Assembly: GCF_963678635.1 (NCBI RefSeq)
Contig: NC_087065.1
Span: 8,457,209 to 8,521,208, forward strand
DNA: 64,000 nucleotides
Reading direction: 5' to 3'
Source of the DNA: Symsagittifera roscoffensis
Lineage: Eukaryota; Xenacoelomorpha; Acoela; Convolutidae
Below the pieces are notes generated by a model. It searched no databases, was not told the origin of the DNA, and saw only the letters and a program-made list of their open reading frames with translations. This document shows positions 23,500 through 35,950 of this stretch, piece by piece. Numbering within the stretch: position 1 is the first letter of the stretch; each line of letters opens with the position of its first letter. The position numbers were made by a program, and so were the translations under genes.

Positions 23500-24451
23500 A
23501 TGAAGATTATTTCCATCGAAATCAACAACAACAAGAAATATCTTTAAAAAGAAAATAACAATGAAGCAGTATTTTTGAACCTGTTGATTTTTATCAGCCT
23601 GATACTTTTCGACCTTACTTAGTACAACCAAACAATTATTCAAAAAAGACTGAAGTATCTATGAAATCCAATTCTTACATTCAATTCATAATACCCAATT
23701 ACAAAATACAATGCTTATTCAAGGTTATCAACCAGAATAAACGAGAAATGAATTTCACTTACCATTACTTACAATAACAAGATACTAGTCGAAACCTACT
23801 TTTAGGACAAAAGCTCCCATTGAATTAAGTCAAGTTATTGACTCTTTGTCCTTTAACTCTCGGGTAAAAACTTACAATTTTTACCCAAACAAGAAACACA
23901 GCAGAATCACTTTAAATAGTAATGAATTCAGACTTTGAGGGTGTATCAACCATCACATCGAACAAAACACTAATGGTTTTCACAGGAACAGATCCAAAAC
24001 ACGCAGTGAAAGATTATTTAATCGCTATTACAGCAAATTTAGTTTTGAATCATATATCAGAACCAACTAATACACCTCTTCATCAAAATAGGATTCACAA
24101 ACGTACCGTTTTGATACAAATCACACTCGATGGATCAGCTGAAAAACCGTGACATTTTTAGTTTTACCAAAAGAAAACTAATCAGAAGGTAAATTTTTCA
24201 CACAAGATTTTTCAAAATGTTTGATTCAGAAAGAAATAAACAATAACAACCAAAAATTTGATACAAATAAAGTACACTTTCAAATGAAACAATCACTCGA
24301 TGTAAGAATACAAACACTAGTACAAAAAGCAGATTCCATAAATGCACGTTATTATAAAAACAAGAAACTGGACAAAATTTTAACGATGCTTATAAGAACA
24401 CAATTAAGAAAAAGCAATAAAGAAAGTATCACAAATCTAATCAATCTGTAA
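23500..24451 (+). pseudogene. gag matrix/capsid fragment, unit 2
   Basis: It has the same capsid frame as unit 1, with extra N-terminal sequence: MNSDFEGVSTITSNKTLMVF leads into TGTDPKHAVKDYL. Upstream frames at 23510-23700 read EPVDFYQPDTFRPYLVQPNN. The stop after A-E-K-P at 24151 is shared with unit 1. The capsid C-terminal helix region (VRIQTLVQKADSINARYYKN) is at 24302-24361. Confidence 0.55.
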
Positions 24452-24646
24452 AGCAAAAAAAGTTATCGCAAACTATTAGACAATTAAGAACCAGCAGAAA
24501 TAACAATGAAATCGAAAAAGCAGAAATTATAAAACTAAATTATGTTTCAAACAATCAAACATGAATAAAATATAAGACTGAGACGGTGAATTAGCAGGAA
24601 AAGATAACACAAAAACATAATTTATACAAAAATATAGCTCCAAAAA

Positions 24647-25190
24647 AATTATGTAATTTTTGTAGAAGATACTGACACAGCAGTTCTGAATGCAAAAACA
24701 AACAAAAAATGACAAGTCAAGACAACCACCAAAAGACAAACAAACAAATTTTTTAAATCAAAACATGAAAAACAACCAGAAAGTTATTCAAATAGAAAAA
24801 TTCAAAGTGTTTTTAGTTCAGAAAAACCACCTCCGCTTATAACTGATAACAGTAGATCAAAATCTCGATACAATAATAAATTTCGAAAGAACAACCCCAG
24901 AATGATTAATGGTTTTTAATACGCTAAGTAGATATACCCGTTCTAATAGCCGCAACACTGAAAACAGGAAAAATTACTCCAGACCAAATTCAAACAGGAA
25001 AATTACACTATCTATAACAGGAAACGTTCATAATCAAAAAAATTGCAGTAGAAATTGTCTAATGACCGCTCGGGACAATTTTCTAACAACAGCAAGAAAA
25101 AATATTCAAATATTTGTTCAAAAAATTATCCGAATAATATTAAAACAATAGGAATTATAACGAAAATTCGATATAATGAATTTAAAAAAT
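24647..25190 (+). pseudogene. gag nucleocapsid, unit 2
   Basis: The zinc knuckle is the same as in unit 1, with the identical in-frame TGA between C-x2-C and H-x4-C (24650-24700), followed by the basic Asn/Arg/Ser tail. Identity of the inactivating stop in both units indicates it was present before the duplication. Confidence 0.6.
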
Positions 25191-25675
25191 TAAACTAACA
25201 AAATAGATCATGAGGAAGTTTTTCCTAAGCATCACATAAAAACAGTTCACAAAATTAACATAAACAATACCAAAAACCATAGAAGTAGCACACAAAAAGA
25301 ACAACAACGAATCAACCAAGTACAACCTATAAGTGAAGCAACAATTACTCACCAGGAATTGGAAACAACGAAAACCTCAGAATTTCATTTAAACCATATA
25401 TATTGCGCAAAAAGTGGAATTCGAAAACAGAGTAACAAACAATTTGTTAAGAATTGAACATGAAAAAGAAACTACCGTTCACTCCGACCACTATTAAAAT
25501 GAATATACCGAAAACAATTCTAATGAATCAAAAACATTTCACATATTGGATATAAATCATATTCCATGTAGTATTAAAAACCGTGAAAACACAAATCAAG
25601 TAGGTCAAAAAACAATTTCGAAATTGCCTTACTTAAAAAAAAGAGAAAGACACAGAAAAACCAGTTCTTTCAGAA

Positions 25676-25830
25676 AGCCCAAAACATCGAATTTTTCAAC
25701 ATCCAGACCATGAAATAGATTTTTTAACCAACTCAGGCGCAAAATCAACTATCATGAACAGCAATATAAAGTATGAAACTCATTCAATACATCCGAAACT
25801 TATACAGCAAACTAAATCAAGTAAGTGAGC
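25676..25830 (+). pseudogene. Protease active-site remnant, unit 2
   Basis: It encodes the same FLTNSGAKSTIMN motif as unit 1, with Asn in place of the catalytic Asp. A short match to a retropepsin core follows before frames break. Confidence 0.55.
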
Positions 25831-26629
25831 CACAAAACATGGTGAAAATTAACGAAATTATGGATAAGTTCATTTATGTCTCCAATCAACCAAAACTTTG
25901 GAACACACTAAATTAAAAAAATTTTAAGAGAATTAATTCGTTTCAGAGATATTAAAAAAAACATAATGAGCATAGCATTTGTTAGTAATTACTTATCAAT
26001 AATTAAATTATTGAATAGTAAATTACAAATCAAAGATAATTATACCCAAAAAAATGAAATTTCATTCACAATTTTTTAACGGTTAAGCAAACAACCTCCA
26101 TGTTTTTCAAATATTATCAGTTGAATAATTACAAAAGAAAAAAAGTAAAGTCAGTGACTGGTTATGCAAATAGTTTCCCCATTGCTCAATTTATTCAGCA
26201 CAACAATAATTAAGCCACGCAAAAATTATAATTATACTGACATTGAATTCAGACCAATTCAAAAGTTTTTTTGAGTATCAATATCATCAATCAAATATGC
26301 AAAAAACACAAACACAGGTAAAGTTGGACTTCAATTATATATCAACTTGCCAAATTTCAATACACTTAACCAGGACTATTAGATTATTGCGAAACAAACG
26401 CAAAAATACATGCAGATTATTAAAAGCATATAGAGTAAGTTACCTTCGAAAAATACTACACTCAACCTACAATGCTTATTTGCTTAAAAAAGAACTATCT
26501 ATAAACAATACTAAGAAAGAACGAAATTGAAACACCATTTTTTTCACAAAAAATTTAATTTTTAAACCTTCCTTTCACCACCCAAATTTCACAGCACAAC
26601 ATAAGACTTTTTTAACGATGATTACTTCC

Positions 26630-27440
26630 CACCACTCTCAAGTAAATCAAAAAAAGTTTTTTTAAAAACCAAAGTTATATGCTACATCAATCACTCACTC
26701 TATGTTACATCTTCCACAAAAGCAAACGAATTAATGAAACAACAGGGTGCAAGTAAGTTACATATACACCTACAAAAAAAACGTAAATAGACTATAAGAC
26801 ATACTTGAAAATTCAGAAATCATCTCACCAGCAAATCTAGTACAACAACCGCAAGAAAATACTTTCATAAATCCAATTATCATCTTAGCGAAAGGAGAAT
26901 CTTTAGAAAAGTACTTAACGCTGGATACTTAAGCACCCTAATAGATGAAACAAAAAGCAATTGGCCAATAGAACCAATACAACTAAAACTCACAAAAGTT
27001 AGGGGAAAATTTTACACATCAGCTTATATGAACAGCTCATATAATCAAATGCTCCTAGAGGATCAATTACGCCATTTAACGCATTTCGAAATTAGAAACC
27101 AGCAATACAAAAAACGAACACATCAGAATATTCTTTGGAAACTCCACTGGACCAGCAGCTTTTTTGGCATTAATGAGCAAAATTTTCAGACCCCTAATTT
27201 TGAGTACAAATGTTATCATATATTTAGACGATGCTTTTATTCAGTCGCAAACCAAAGAAAAAATAATTCAAGTTCTAGAAAATCACTACCACAATCTCGA
27301 GGCACAAAACATGTGAAAACCTCAGATAAATCACATTTTTCCTCACCCGAATTAAATTGTTAGAACATATCATCAAAGGAGCAAAATTAACACGCCTAAA
27401 GTCAAGAAAAAATGCAAATTGAAAGTTTCAGCCACCATTG
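26630..27440 (+). pseudogene. Reverse transcriptase, unit 2, with YLDD box
   Basis: The fingers region is as in unit 1 (26850-26990). Then, in sequence absent from unit 1, come KFYTSAYMNSSYNQMLLEDQ-like motif A at about 27010-27070 and VIIYLDDAFIQSQTKEKIIQ at about 27210-27275. The latter is motif C with the Y-x-D-D catalytic pair. LEAQNM and INHIFP follow, where the palm and thumb continue. Several frames and stops are needed to read it, so it is non-functional, but it settles the identity of the whole block as a retroelement pol. Confidence 0.8.
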
Positions 27441-27639
27441 GATCATAAAACTTTTTTTTGGTGGTGCTAAACTTCTTAAGTTAAAAAAATTAAGAAATGC
27501 AATTATACTTCAGACCTTTCTTTAGCATATTACGTCAACAGAACACATTTGAATGGATAATCGCATATCAAAAAAGTTCGATCGAATTCAAACACTAATC
27601 AGCGAACAAATTTCAAACACCATCCTTGATTTAAACCAA

Positions 27640-27960
27640 ACATTTTTTGCAATGGGCGACACTTCTAACTTCGAAACAGCATTTTTACAAACTCATCAAG
27701 GAAAACAATGAACATAATCTCAGCAAATTCAGTACTTTTTACGCACACAGAACTGCGACTCTCTACAATTGTGAGGAAATGTAAAGTTATAAAATACACA
27801 CTCACAGAACACGAAGTTTTAACCTTTGGATCAAAACACCCAACCGTTTTGTTTACAGATCACAATTCTATAGAAAAAAATTTCGCACAAAGATCAAACA
27901 AAATCATCGAGCATACAGATTTTAATTGATATTTTTGAAATTTCCCTCTCTCCGTATAGT
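27640..27960 (+). pseudogene. RNase H, unit 2
   Basis: TFFAMGDTSNFETAFLQTHQ holds the first Asp strand of RNase H (D-x-S-x-x-x-x-G/A). It is followed by MNIISANSVLFTHTELRLST, KYTLTEHEVLTFGSKHPTVL and FTDHNSIEKNF. Unit 1 has only the last two parts, being joined at RTELRLS by the deletion. Domain order and spacing match Gypsy RNase H. Confidence 0.7.
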
Positions 27961-28086
27961 CTGTACAGCAGAAAAAACCTTGCTTTACCAGAAGCCCTAA
28001 GAAGAAACAAACAAACCATCATTATTATTAAAAAGGAAGACGACGTTTGAAATTCAACAAAAAAATACAATTTTTTCTAGCAAAAA

Positions 28087-28735
28087 ATGAATTATGACCA
28101 TGACACCACAGAAAAATTAAAGAAAAATAAATTTTTCAAGGACAAAGTTTTAATTTTCAATCACAGAATAACATTTGACACAATCGGACCATTATCACCC
28201 TTTTCCGATGAAGATTTATTTTTAATAGTAAAAGTAGACTCGTTTGCACATTTTGTAGTCCTAATCCAGTACCACATTAGCATGCTTATTATGCATATAA
28301 AACACTTTAAGATCACAGATTACCAAAATTAGAACTACCAGAAATCCTTGTCACAGACAATGGCACAGAATTCATAATTAACGAAATCAATACCTTATGC
28401 AATTTAATCAACAAAAATCACAAACCACGAAACTCACATCCTCCATGGACTAATGGACTAATCGAAATCTTGAAGCGCCAGAGTACTTATCAATACCAGA
28501 GTACTTACGATATATAATTATTGTAAATGATAAGAATAACACAAAATGGTCAACATGCGTAAAATTATTTCAACTGGCATATAAACCTCGAACAACCACA
28601 ACCTTTAGCTTGTCACCCTACTCAAAAGTACACAGGGACATTAAAAAACCACCAAAAGGTGCAGTATGTTATAACCTACCGCCTCAAATTAACAATGAAG
28701 ATCAATTTCATCACCAGCAATCTTCAAGCTAGCTT
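28087..28735 (+). pseudogene. Integrase core, unit 2
   Basis: It is the same as in unit 1: FDTIGPLSPFSDEDLFLIVK in the first frame, then ILVTDNGTEFIINEINTLC and SHPPWTNGLIE after a frameshift near 28330. Small differences from unit 1 are scattered substitutions. All three catalytic positions of D,D-35-E can be placed, but not in one frame. Confidence 0.75.
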
Positions 28736-29049
28736 CCGGTGATCACACGGAATAGATTTTAAACATAGATAAAAAACATAACGAATTATACAAAAATTAG
28801 CAAAACAACTACTACAAAGACAAAATATCTGTCTCAAATCAAATCACGTTCTACACCAGCTTCAGATTCAAAAACTGAAACATTTATTCAGATCCAAATT
28901 GCATAAATTACATAGGTATAAGAAATAAAACTACTACAAGTTTTATCCTACCAAATTTTTGATGAAGCAACAGATTTCACACATTTACTAAGAAATTAAA
29001 ATAAAAGGAAATTACGCAACACAGAAACAACTTCTTACCATATCACCTA

Positions 29050-31094
29050 TAAGAAAAAGCTCTTGGAGACTTTACACAACTATACTGATTCACTGGTTCC
29101 CATAATGTTGATAAACGACCATATATAGACAATGAAAGACCATTAGACAACTCAAATATACTAGAACAAACAACAAAGATAATTACATGAAAAACAAAAG
29201 AAAAAACAACCAAAAAAACCGATTACAGAAAAAGCTAATTGTAAATAGCAAGAAAAAAAAACATTTTTTCCCGAAACAAAAAAAACAGAAAGAAGCCAAC
29301 CATCTCGATTTTGAAACGAACTAAGGATAGACTACAGAGCTTTTATTCCACAATCAGAAATCTTTTTTAAAATTTTCACGACCCCCCTACAGAAAATGAA
29401 AATTTTGCATGAACATATTACACTGACTCGATACTTCCGTTCTATTAAAATCTCTTGAACAATACAAAGATTTAAAACTCCTGTCTAATTTCAATTTATT
29501 TCACGATGCAATCTCAAAATGAATTGAGAGTATAACTAAACCTCAGAGAACCTCAGGTCAAAGCAAGCAACACCTTCATATTTGACTACTGAATCAATTA
29601 CCATAATAAAATTGCAATACCTTTCGAAACAAAAATCAACAAATTGAGCAAATAATTACACCGAAAATCTCAGAAAAAGTGTTGAATTTAGCTTAAAGTA
29701 TTTGATTTAGTAATTTATTTAGCTTAACGATAACCTACCCTAAAAATCAATGTTTACCCAATAAACAAAAAAAATTCCCGATACGCTTCAAATTTTTCAA
29801 ATCTTAGTAGCATCCTGAATTCTAATCAATTTACAACTGCCTTAAAAGAGCCATAATTTACTTTGCATTAGCTATAGTATTGACAATGAATTTTTTCGAA
29901 GAAGACTACCAAGGTCCTGAAATAGACAAACATAAGACGAACTAATATCAAAGTTGCTGATCAAACCGCAACAAAAATTCCACAATAACCAACCCAGTCC
30001 AAAGTCTTTGCCAAAAACTCCATACAACCGATAGCTTAAGCTTACAATTGACCCACTCTCAAGAATCTACTCGATTATTTTATGTCGAATACCTCTATAC
30101 CTTTGAAACCCGACAAGCACTTTTGTCAGAACAATCAATTCCATACATCATAACGCATCTTTTAGCCAGCCATATTATGAACCAACATGTAACATTCACC
30201 TATCATTGTCAAAAGAGCTGAACAGAACAAGACACCTTAGCCAGAACCAATCCCAAAATATTATATTTGAAAGTCAGATCGCTCATCAACGATGACATAG
30301 ATATCTAACAACAACAAGAGTTCAATTTAACATAACTTCGCCATCTATACCTTCAATTTCAACAATTCTACGAAACGAACCAATACCAAAGAAGGTAACC
30401 TCACTCGTAGTATTATAAGATCAGCACCATAAACACCAAATATACCATCAGACTAAGTAAGTTCAATCCCACCTTCCGAACAAATAAGATAGTTTCCATT
30501 CAATCCACCTAACACGTCCTTAAAAACTCCTGTATTGGATGAACCAAAAATATCCACACCGTGAACTAAACCTTGTCAACAACCCAATAAACAATTTTCC
30601 GGTAAAACATCGTCAACACTACCAAAAACACTTTCCTTACCTTCAACACCATCCGTAAAAAGATTATCAGTTTTAAACACCTTCCCATTCGGTTTACATC
30701 AACACTTAACTAATAGAATAAGAAGTACTAAAAAACCAAAAAACCAATACAACAAGATTGGAATACCTTTGTAGCGACTCCTTCGTAATTGTTCAACATT
30801 TAGACACTAATCGACTTCACAGCTGGTTATGACATCGACTACAATATAGACACTGCTTTCTCGGAGACATACCAGACCATAACATCCAAATCTCATCCCA
30901 ACATAATTTACTTTGATTTCGAAATAAAAAGAAAACTAAATATTACCACCAATCACCCTTTATCACTATCTCAATCAGATATCACCGTATAATCTTTACA
31001 TCCTCCATTCTATAAACAATTGACTGTACGTTTTTTTAGTTTCTATTTTCAGGACTACCATACACAAGTATCTTTCAATACTGATACAACTAAG
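29050..31094 (+). pseudogene. pol tail and pol-env intervening region, unit 2
   Basis: It begins with the conserved pol tail (DERPLDNSNILEQT-like, 29110-29170). The following ~1.8 kb has frames of 20-60 codons, including one with RLFYVEYLYTFETRQALLSE at about 30070-30130. The stretch 30450-31095 is absent from unit 1 and ends in a hydrophobic segment (YKYLSILIQLSIFFLLAHL-like), probably the env signal or anchor. I do not recognise a domain between pol and env. Confidence 0.35.
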
Positions 31095-33200
31095 TATCTT
31101 TTTCCTCTTAGCACACTTAGATAACGACAACTCATCATCATGCACAGGACCAAAAGACCTCCTCTTAACGCACTATGATTGCGAAGACAATCAAAAAAAA
31201 ACATTAGACAAATATGCTACAAACCAAGTAACATAATGCAAATCAGAACCTCAAGCAATCGGAACAACTAATATAATTGCTAGACTGTACTCCAAATCCC
31301 GCGCTGCAACACTTTTCTAGAATTTAGGCTGGAAACAGGAACTGTTTGTGAAAAGAAAGTACACTGTTCACAAGTTTCCAGCCGACACAAAAATAAACAA
31401 AATCACGGATCAGATCACCAAAGTCATATCAAACGTTTGTTACATCTCAACTCTGACGATTCCAAAACAAACTAAAATGTTTATTTTAAAATGAAGAAAA
31501 AGTTTAGCAATTGAAGATTTTTACATTTTCAAGGTTCGACACAAACATCAGCTTGAACAAAGTCAATGTCAAATGCGACATAATGATTACTATTCCTACC
31601 TTGGCGCACATAGACAATTAACCTAAGATTTACACACAATAAAATTTGGATACCTCACGTTGGCATAAATGACCCATCTAATTTTAAAGCCAGAACAAAA
31701 GCACAGGATATCAAGAAATGATGTTTTTTGATTGGAAAATACAATTCAATAAAGTAAAACTTACACGAGATTTAAAAGACGAAACTATATTTTATCAAAG
31801 CACTTGCTTTTCTTGTAAAACAGATCAAGGATATTGTGACCCGAAAAGACGTAACCAGACAACCATTGTTTGGTTTCCTGAAAACAATTGCACCAAGTCG
31901 CTGAAATCCAAGCACGTATGATAAACATTCACAAAAACGTTCAATCGGATTCATACCATTTGATCAAATAAATCCACATAGATTAAAATCAGCTAAAACC
32001 CTATAGAAAAGTAAAAGGCATTGAAAGTAAAATGACACGCTTTCAAAAACACCCAGAAACAAAATTCGCATGCAATATTGGAAACCACTATTTCACACTG
32101 AATGTTCCGAAACCCTAGTTAAATACAAAAAATATATGACATGAAAACAGGACACTTCCATAATACAAAAAAACGACACAAATCAAACCCGAGACAACAA
32201 AAAATCGTATATACCAGTCTAACTCCATAAAAATAAAAGAAAAATTAAGTGGAAAACTCCATCCAGACAATCGTAATTGTACATGTATTCAAAAACTATC
32301 ACTCTTGAATCACACATATTTTGGAGCCATCCATTACTACATACACCTAAATATGAAACTTGGTTACACTATAAGTGGAGTTTTTCAAGAAATGTCACTC
32401 TCAGAATTAGAAACACTACATGGCTAATGTGAATCAGAACGAACACAGGTTTTACAAACATCAGCACTTGCAGTATTAAAAGTTCTTTATGCAGGTAGTC
32501 TATTCTCAGGAATTCGCTCAAATTTGCTTAGTTACAAAGGAAACTAATAGCCTCTGATAATGAAACTGCACTATAAAAGTTTCGCCATCATATATATTTG
32601 CAGACAAACGCAATTTTCATGTATTTGCAGAAAAACTTAGTTTTTACAAAAGATTGTCAGCGAATCACAAACTTTTATAAAAATCTAGTTCATTTTGTAG
32701 ATTCAAAGATATGCTCTCAAGACGAACATATATTTGGCATACAGCCATCTGACGCGAATCAGAATAAATCCAAAATGTTGTATAACTAAACCCCGAAAAA
32801 TATTTTCGTCCCATACCATACCCCACACTGATGACACCTCAAAACCCAAAAAAAAATTCACCAGAAAGCATAAGCGCAATAGCGAGAAACTCTAAAAATG
32901 ACCTAAATTTTATTTGAATATATCCGATATCTGGCATACAGTATCACATCAGAAAACAACAGTTTCTAGAACTACAAACTGAATTGGATATAAAACAATG
33001 ACAATCAATAAGTCAAAATCATAGGAAACTTTTTGAACAACCGGTTTCTCAGATATCTACGCAGAAGATTTTAATGGGTATTTGAAAGACATTAAAGACT
33101 ATTTTAACTCAATGGGTAAAAATATCGACACCAGGACTTTTCTTCAATCGACATATTTAGTTTTTTAGGTACAAAAAATGAAATATTGGTCTGTTTAGGA
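31095..33200 (+). pseudogene. env-like glycoprotein pseudogene
   Basis: It starts as in unit 1 (SSCTGPKDLLLTHYDCEDNQ, about 31127-31190) and continues past the duplication edge. The 31718-31921 frame has TCFSCKTDQGYCDPKRRNQT and IVWFPENNCTK, a cysteine-rich ectodomain. About 32285-32430 has KLSLLNHTYFGAIHYYIHLN then MKLGYTISGVFQEMSLSELE. About 33060-33165 has YAEDFNGYLKDIKDYFNSMG. Paired cysteines, Asn-x-Ser/Thr sites and position after pol support an envelope-type glycoprotein. Envs of this kind let some Gypsy elements act as viruses. This copy is interrupted by many stops. Confidence 0.55.
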
Positions 33201-33737
33201 TGGCTCTATTACCTCATAAAAATACTCAAAATCTTATATGAAATACTTAACACCTAAGGTTTTTGTTATGTTTTCTTACAGGATTATACAACAATTACGC
33301 AACTCATACGCAAGTAAACAAACAAGCAAGCACAGCTCAAAAATTTTGAGCTTTTAGAATTTTGTTAGGCTTCTGAAAATTTTTCTACCTCAAAAAATTA
33401 AAGTTTACTAGTCGCACAAATTATCGAATAGAACAAAAAGAGCACCAAACCTAAAATGCTTCGACAGTCCACAAATCATTACACACAAAACATCTATAGC
33501 ATTATCACATTCATCTAATTTATAAAATCAAAATTACTAACAATTACTTCCACGCACAAATTATAGAAAAAACCGTCTCATTAGCATCACGGCTCTATCA
33601 AAACACTGAAATACAACGAAGCCCGATCTCCTAAATTTCTTATCATCCAAACAATTAAACTGAAATCTACTAACAAGTTATAGAACAACTTCACACAGTT
33701 AATCTCCGTTCTCAAAAGATAAGTATTTTAACCCACA
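33201..33737 (+). other. Non-coding spacer downstream of env
   Basis: I see no gene. The A/C-rich strand skew of the retroelement continues, so it may belong to the element (spacer or degraded 3' region). Confidence 0.35.
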
Positions 33738-35340
33738 ATGAGCCACCATTTCAGATCCCTTCATCGCTCTTTTTCCTATCCTTGTAATCTTCAGTGTCAA
33801 AACTGTATCATCTCCATCTCTGATTTCGTCTCTTCTCCGTTGCTGATTTCTCAATTTTTTTTTAAACTTTACTCATTCCACATGCCTTCTGATGACTCTA
33901 ATCAGGAAATTTTTAATAAACAAGAGTTAATAGATAACCCCACCATTGATACCCCTGATAAATTTGTTGACTCTGAACCGAGTCGCAATAATAAATTTTA
34001 ACCACCACTTTTTCATCCAAAATTTCCCTCAGTTCCCGTAATCACCCTATCCTCAAACTCAGGTTTCTTTTATACCGACGCTACCCGATAGTTTTACTCC
34101 TATCCAGCAGATTTTCCGACACCCCAAGCCCAATGGCTGAGGCCCAATTTGAGCATGATTCAGACGATTTTGTTCAGCATCAAAAACAAATGCATCATGC
34201 TAATCAGCAACTTACAATCCACCAACTAACGCACTCCAATTCACCATTAGAAACATCAGCATCATCCATTCGAAACATCTGCACCCGTGCACAACGCATA
34301 CTCAAGAAAAAAAATCCACACCAACCTAGTCAGAAATTTAGTCAGTCGACCATCCCCATCAAAAGTCTTCCGAACTAACTGTCCTAGACATAATAATATC
34401 CACGAGTTCTTACTTGACATCCTTCCAATCTTCCCGCAATTCTGCTACAACAATAACGAACACCAAAGTCAACGAGATTCCTATGTTGACACGCACTCAC
34501 TAACTCTCAACTTCCTCGGTTTTTTTACTATGATTTTACTACTCCACTCCATAACCCACTCCGTAATTTCGAAGACCACGAACTTTACATAACAGCACTT
34601 AACAAACTTACCAACGCTACACAATTAGGAGATTTACTAATGTTGGATTGCCGCATGTTCTCAATAGTTTTAAAGCACATAAGTTTAACCAATTCCCTAT
34701 CGCACACTATGACCCCACTGTCAACGGCTACCTGGAAGACTCACCGAATATCAAAGACCCTAGAGTAAATTCGCAACTAATCGAAAAAGTTTTGATAATA
34801 ACTAACTATACTCTCGTTTTGCAGAAAATTAACAAAAGTTTGATCACATCATTGAGCATGCGCTTAAAAACATCACAACGTACAAACCTTCTACAGTGGC
34901 TTTGATAATTTCCAACTAACCTTCAAATTCGTCGCTCTAAAAGAACATGATATTAGCTGCTCACATGCTATAAAACATGCTATAAATTAACATAAATCAC
35001 ACGCACATTTTCCGTCGATTCATATAGAAACAGTTTTTACAAAGTTCCCTTTCACAAAACTCATGTCAAAGATTATGTATACAAATTCTAAGTCAGCACC
35101 ACCCTACTTCTTAACTTCACTTCTTGCAACAAAGTTACTAACTTACAAGGCATCATCCGTAACTACGATCCCGTCCAACAAATGTATATTTTTTTGCCCC
35201 TCACCATCACCTTCCCCATCGCGAATTCCAAAACCGTAATCATCCTGCATGAATATATTCAATCTGTTGAAATACTACTGTTAGAAAATATCCAAGGCAC
35301 CAAAATTGATCACAATTTCACAACTTAATTCAAAACACTC
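33738..35340 (+). pseudogene. Unrecognised decayed coding region downstream of env
   Basis: Several consecutive plus-strand frames look protein-derived. 33738-33998 has MPSDDSNQEIFNKQELIDNP. 34133-34375 has MAEAQFEHDSDDFVQHQKQM. Around 34560-34650 is NFEDHELYITALNKLTNATQ. 34648-34905 has FNQFPIAHYDPTVNGYLEDS and LQKINKSLITSLSMRLKTSQ. About 34905-35330 has FDNFQLTFKFVALKEHDISC and NLQGIIRNYDPVQQMYIFLP. They follow in order with frame changes, in the same A/C-rich strand bias as the retroelement. No domain is recognised. This may be an extra 3' gene of the element, a second element's gag, or an unrelated gene. Confidence 0.4.
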
Positions 35341-35750
35341 ACCACGAATTCACAGTAACAATAAATGAACTCAAAATCAACAAGGCACTCAAGCTTTTTT
35401 GGCCACTCTTAAACACTAGAAATGTAATCTGCATGTTAGCTAAGCTTCTAAGGCATCCACCTACTATGGTAACTATTTTTTCTTAAGAATTTTTCTGCTG
35501 ATCCAGATTCTACGTGAATATGAATTTTTATTTACCATGTGACTCTGAATTTTGAATAACCATTATCTTTAACGTATAGATAACCCGTTAAATTTTAGAT
35601 TTCACCTATAAAATCTAAAAGCTTGAAAACCAAGTGAAAAAAAAAGAAACATTTCTTTTAATTTTTCAATCAAAAATGCGAACTGGTCGCAAAAAAATTG
35701 TTATTGTAAAGTAAAATTGTACGAAACGCATTAAATTAATGGTTTTGTTG
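35341..35750. other. AT-rich stretch before assembly gap
   Basis: There is no gene. The A/C strand skew of the preceding block fades at about 35.45 kb, suggesting the right limit of the retroelement. Confidence 0.4.
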
Positions 35751-35950
35751 NNNNNNNNNNNNNNNNNNNNNNNNNNNNNNNNNNNNNNNNNNNNNNNNNN
35801 NNNNNNNNNNNNNNNNNNNNNNNNNNNNNNNNNNNNNNNNNNNNNNNNNNNNNNNNNNNNNNNNNNNNNNNNNNNNNNNNNNNNNNNNNNNNNNNNNNNN
35901 NNNNNNNNNNNNNNNNNNNNNNNNNNNNNNNNNNNNNNNNNNNNNNNNNN
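35751..35950. other. Assembly gap (200 N)
   Basis: Exactly 200 unknown bases. The round length suggests a scaffolding placeholder, so the true distance may differ. Frames running across it are meaningless. Confidence 0.98.

Larger units (their letters stand above)
22995..31572 (+). repeat. Tandem unit 2 (longer copy)
   Basis: It is a direct repeat of unit 1 and starts at AGCTCAGCAG immediately after GTCAATGTCAA. It retains the three segments missing from unit 1 (about 23504-23962, 26992-27747, 30450-31095), which include RT motifs A and C, so those are losses from unit 1. Its 3' edge AAAGTCAATGTCAAATGCG leads into single-copy env sequence. Confidence 0.85.
15547..33200 (+). mobile_element. 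Degenerate env-bearing Ty3/Gypsy-like retroelement with internal tandem duplication
   Basis: Sense-strand fragments appear in the order gag, protease, RT, RNase H, integrase, env. This is the gene order of errantivirus-like Gypsy elements and retroviruses. The block from late gag to mid env occurs twice in direct tandem; sequence before the first copy (gag start) and after the second (rest of env) is single. All genes are broken by stops, frameshifts and deletions. The plus strand is strongly A/C-rich throughout. No LTR pair was found by eye. This is an old, non-functional copy. Confidence 0.75.
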
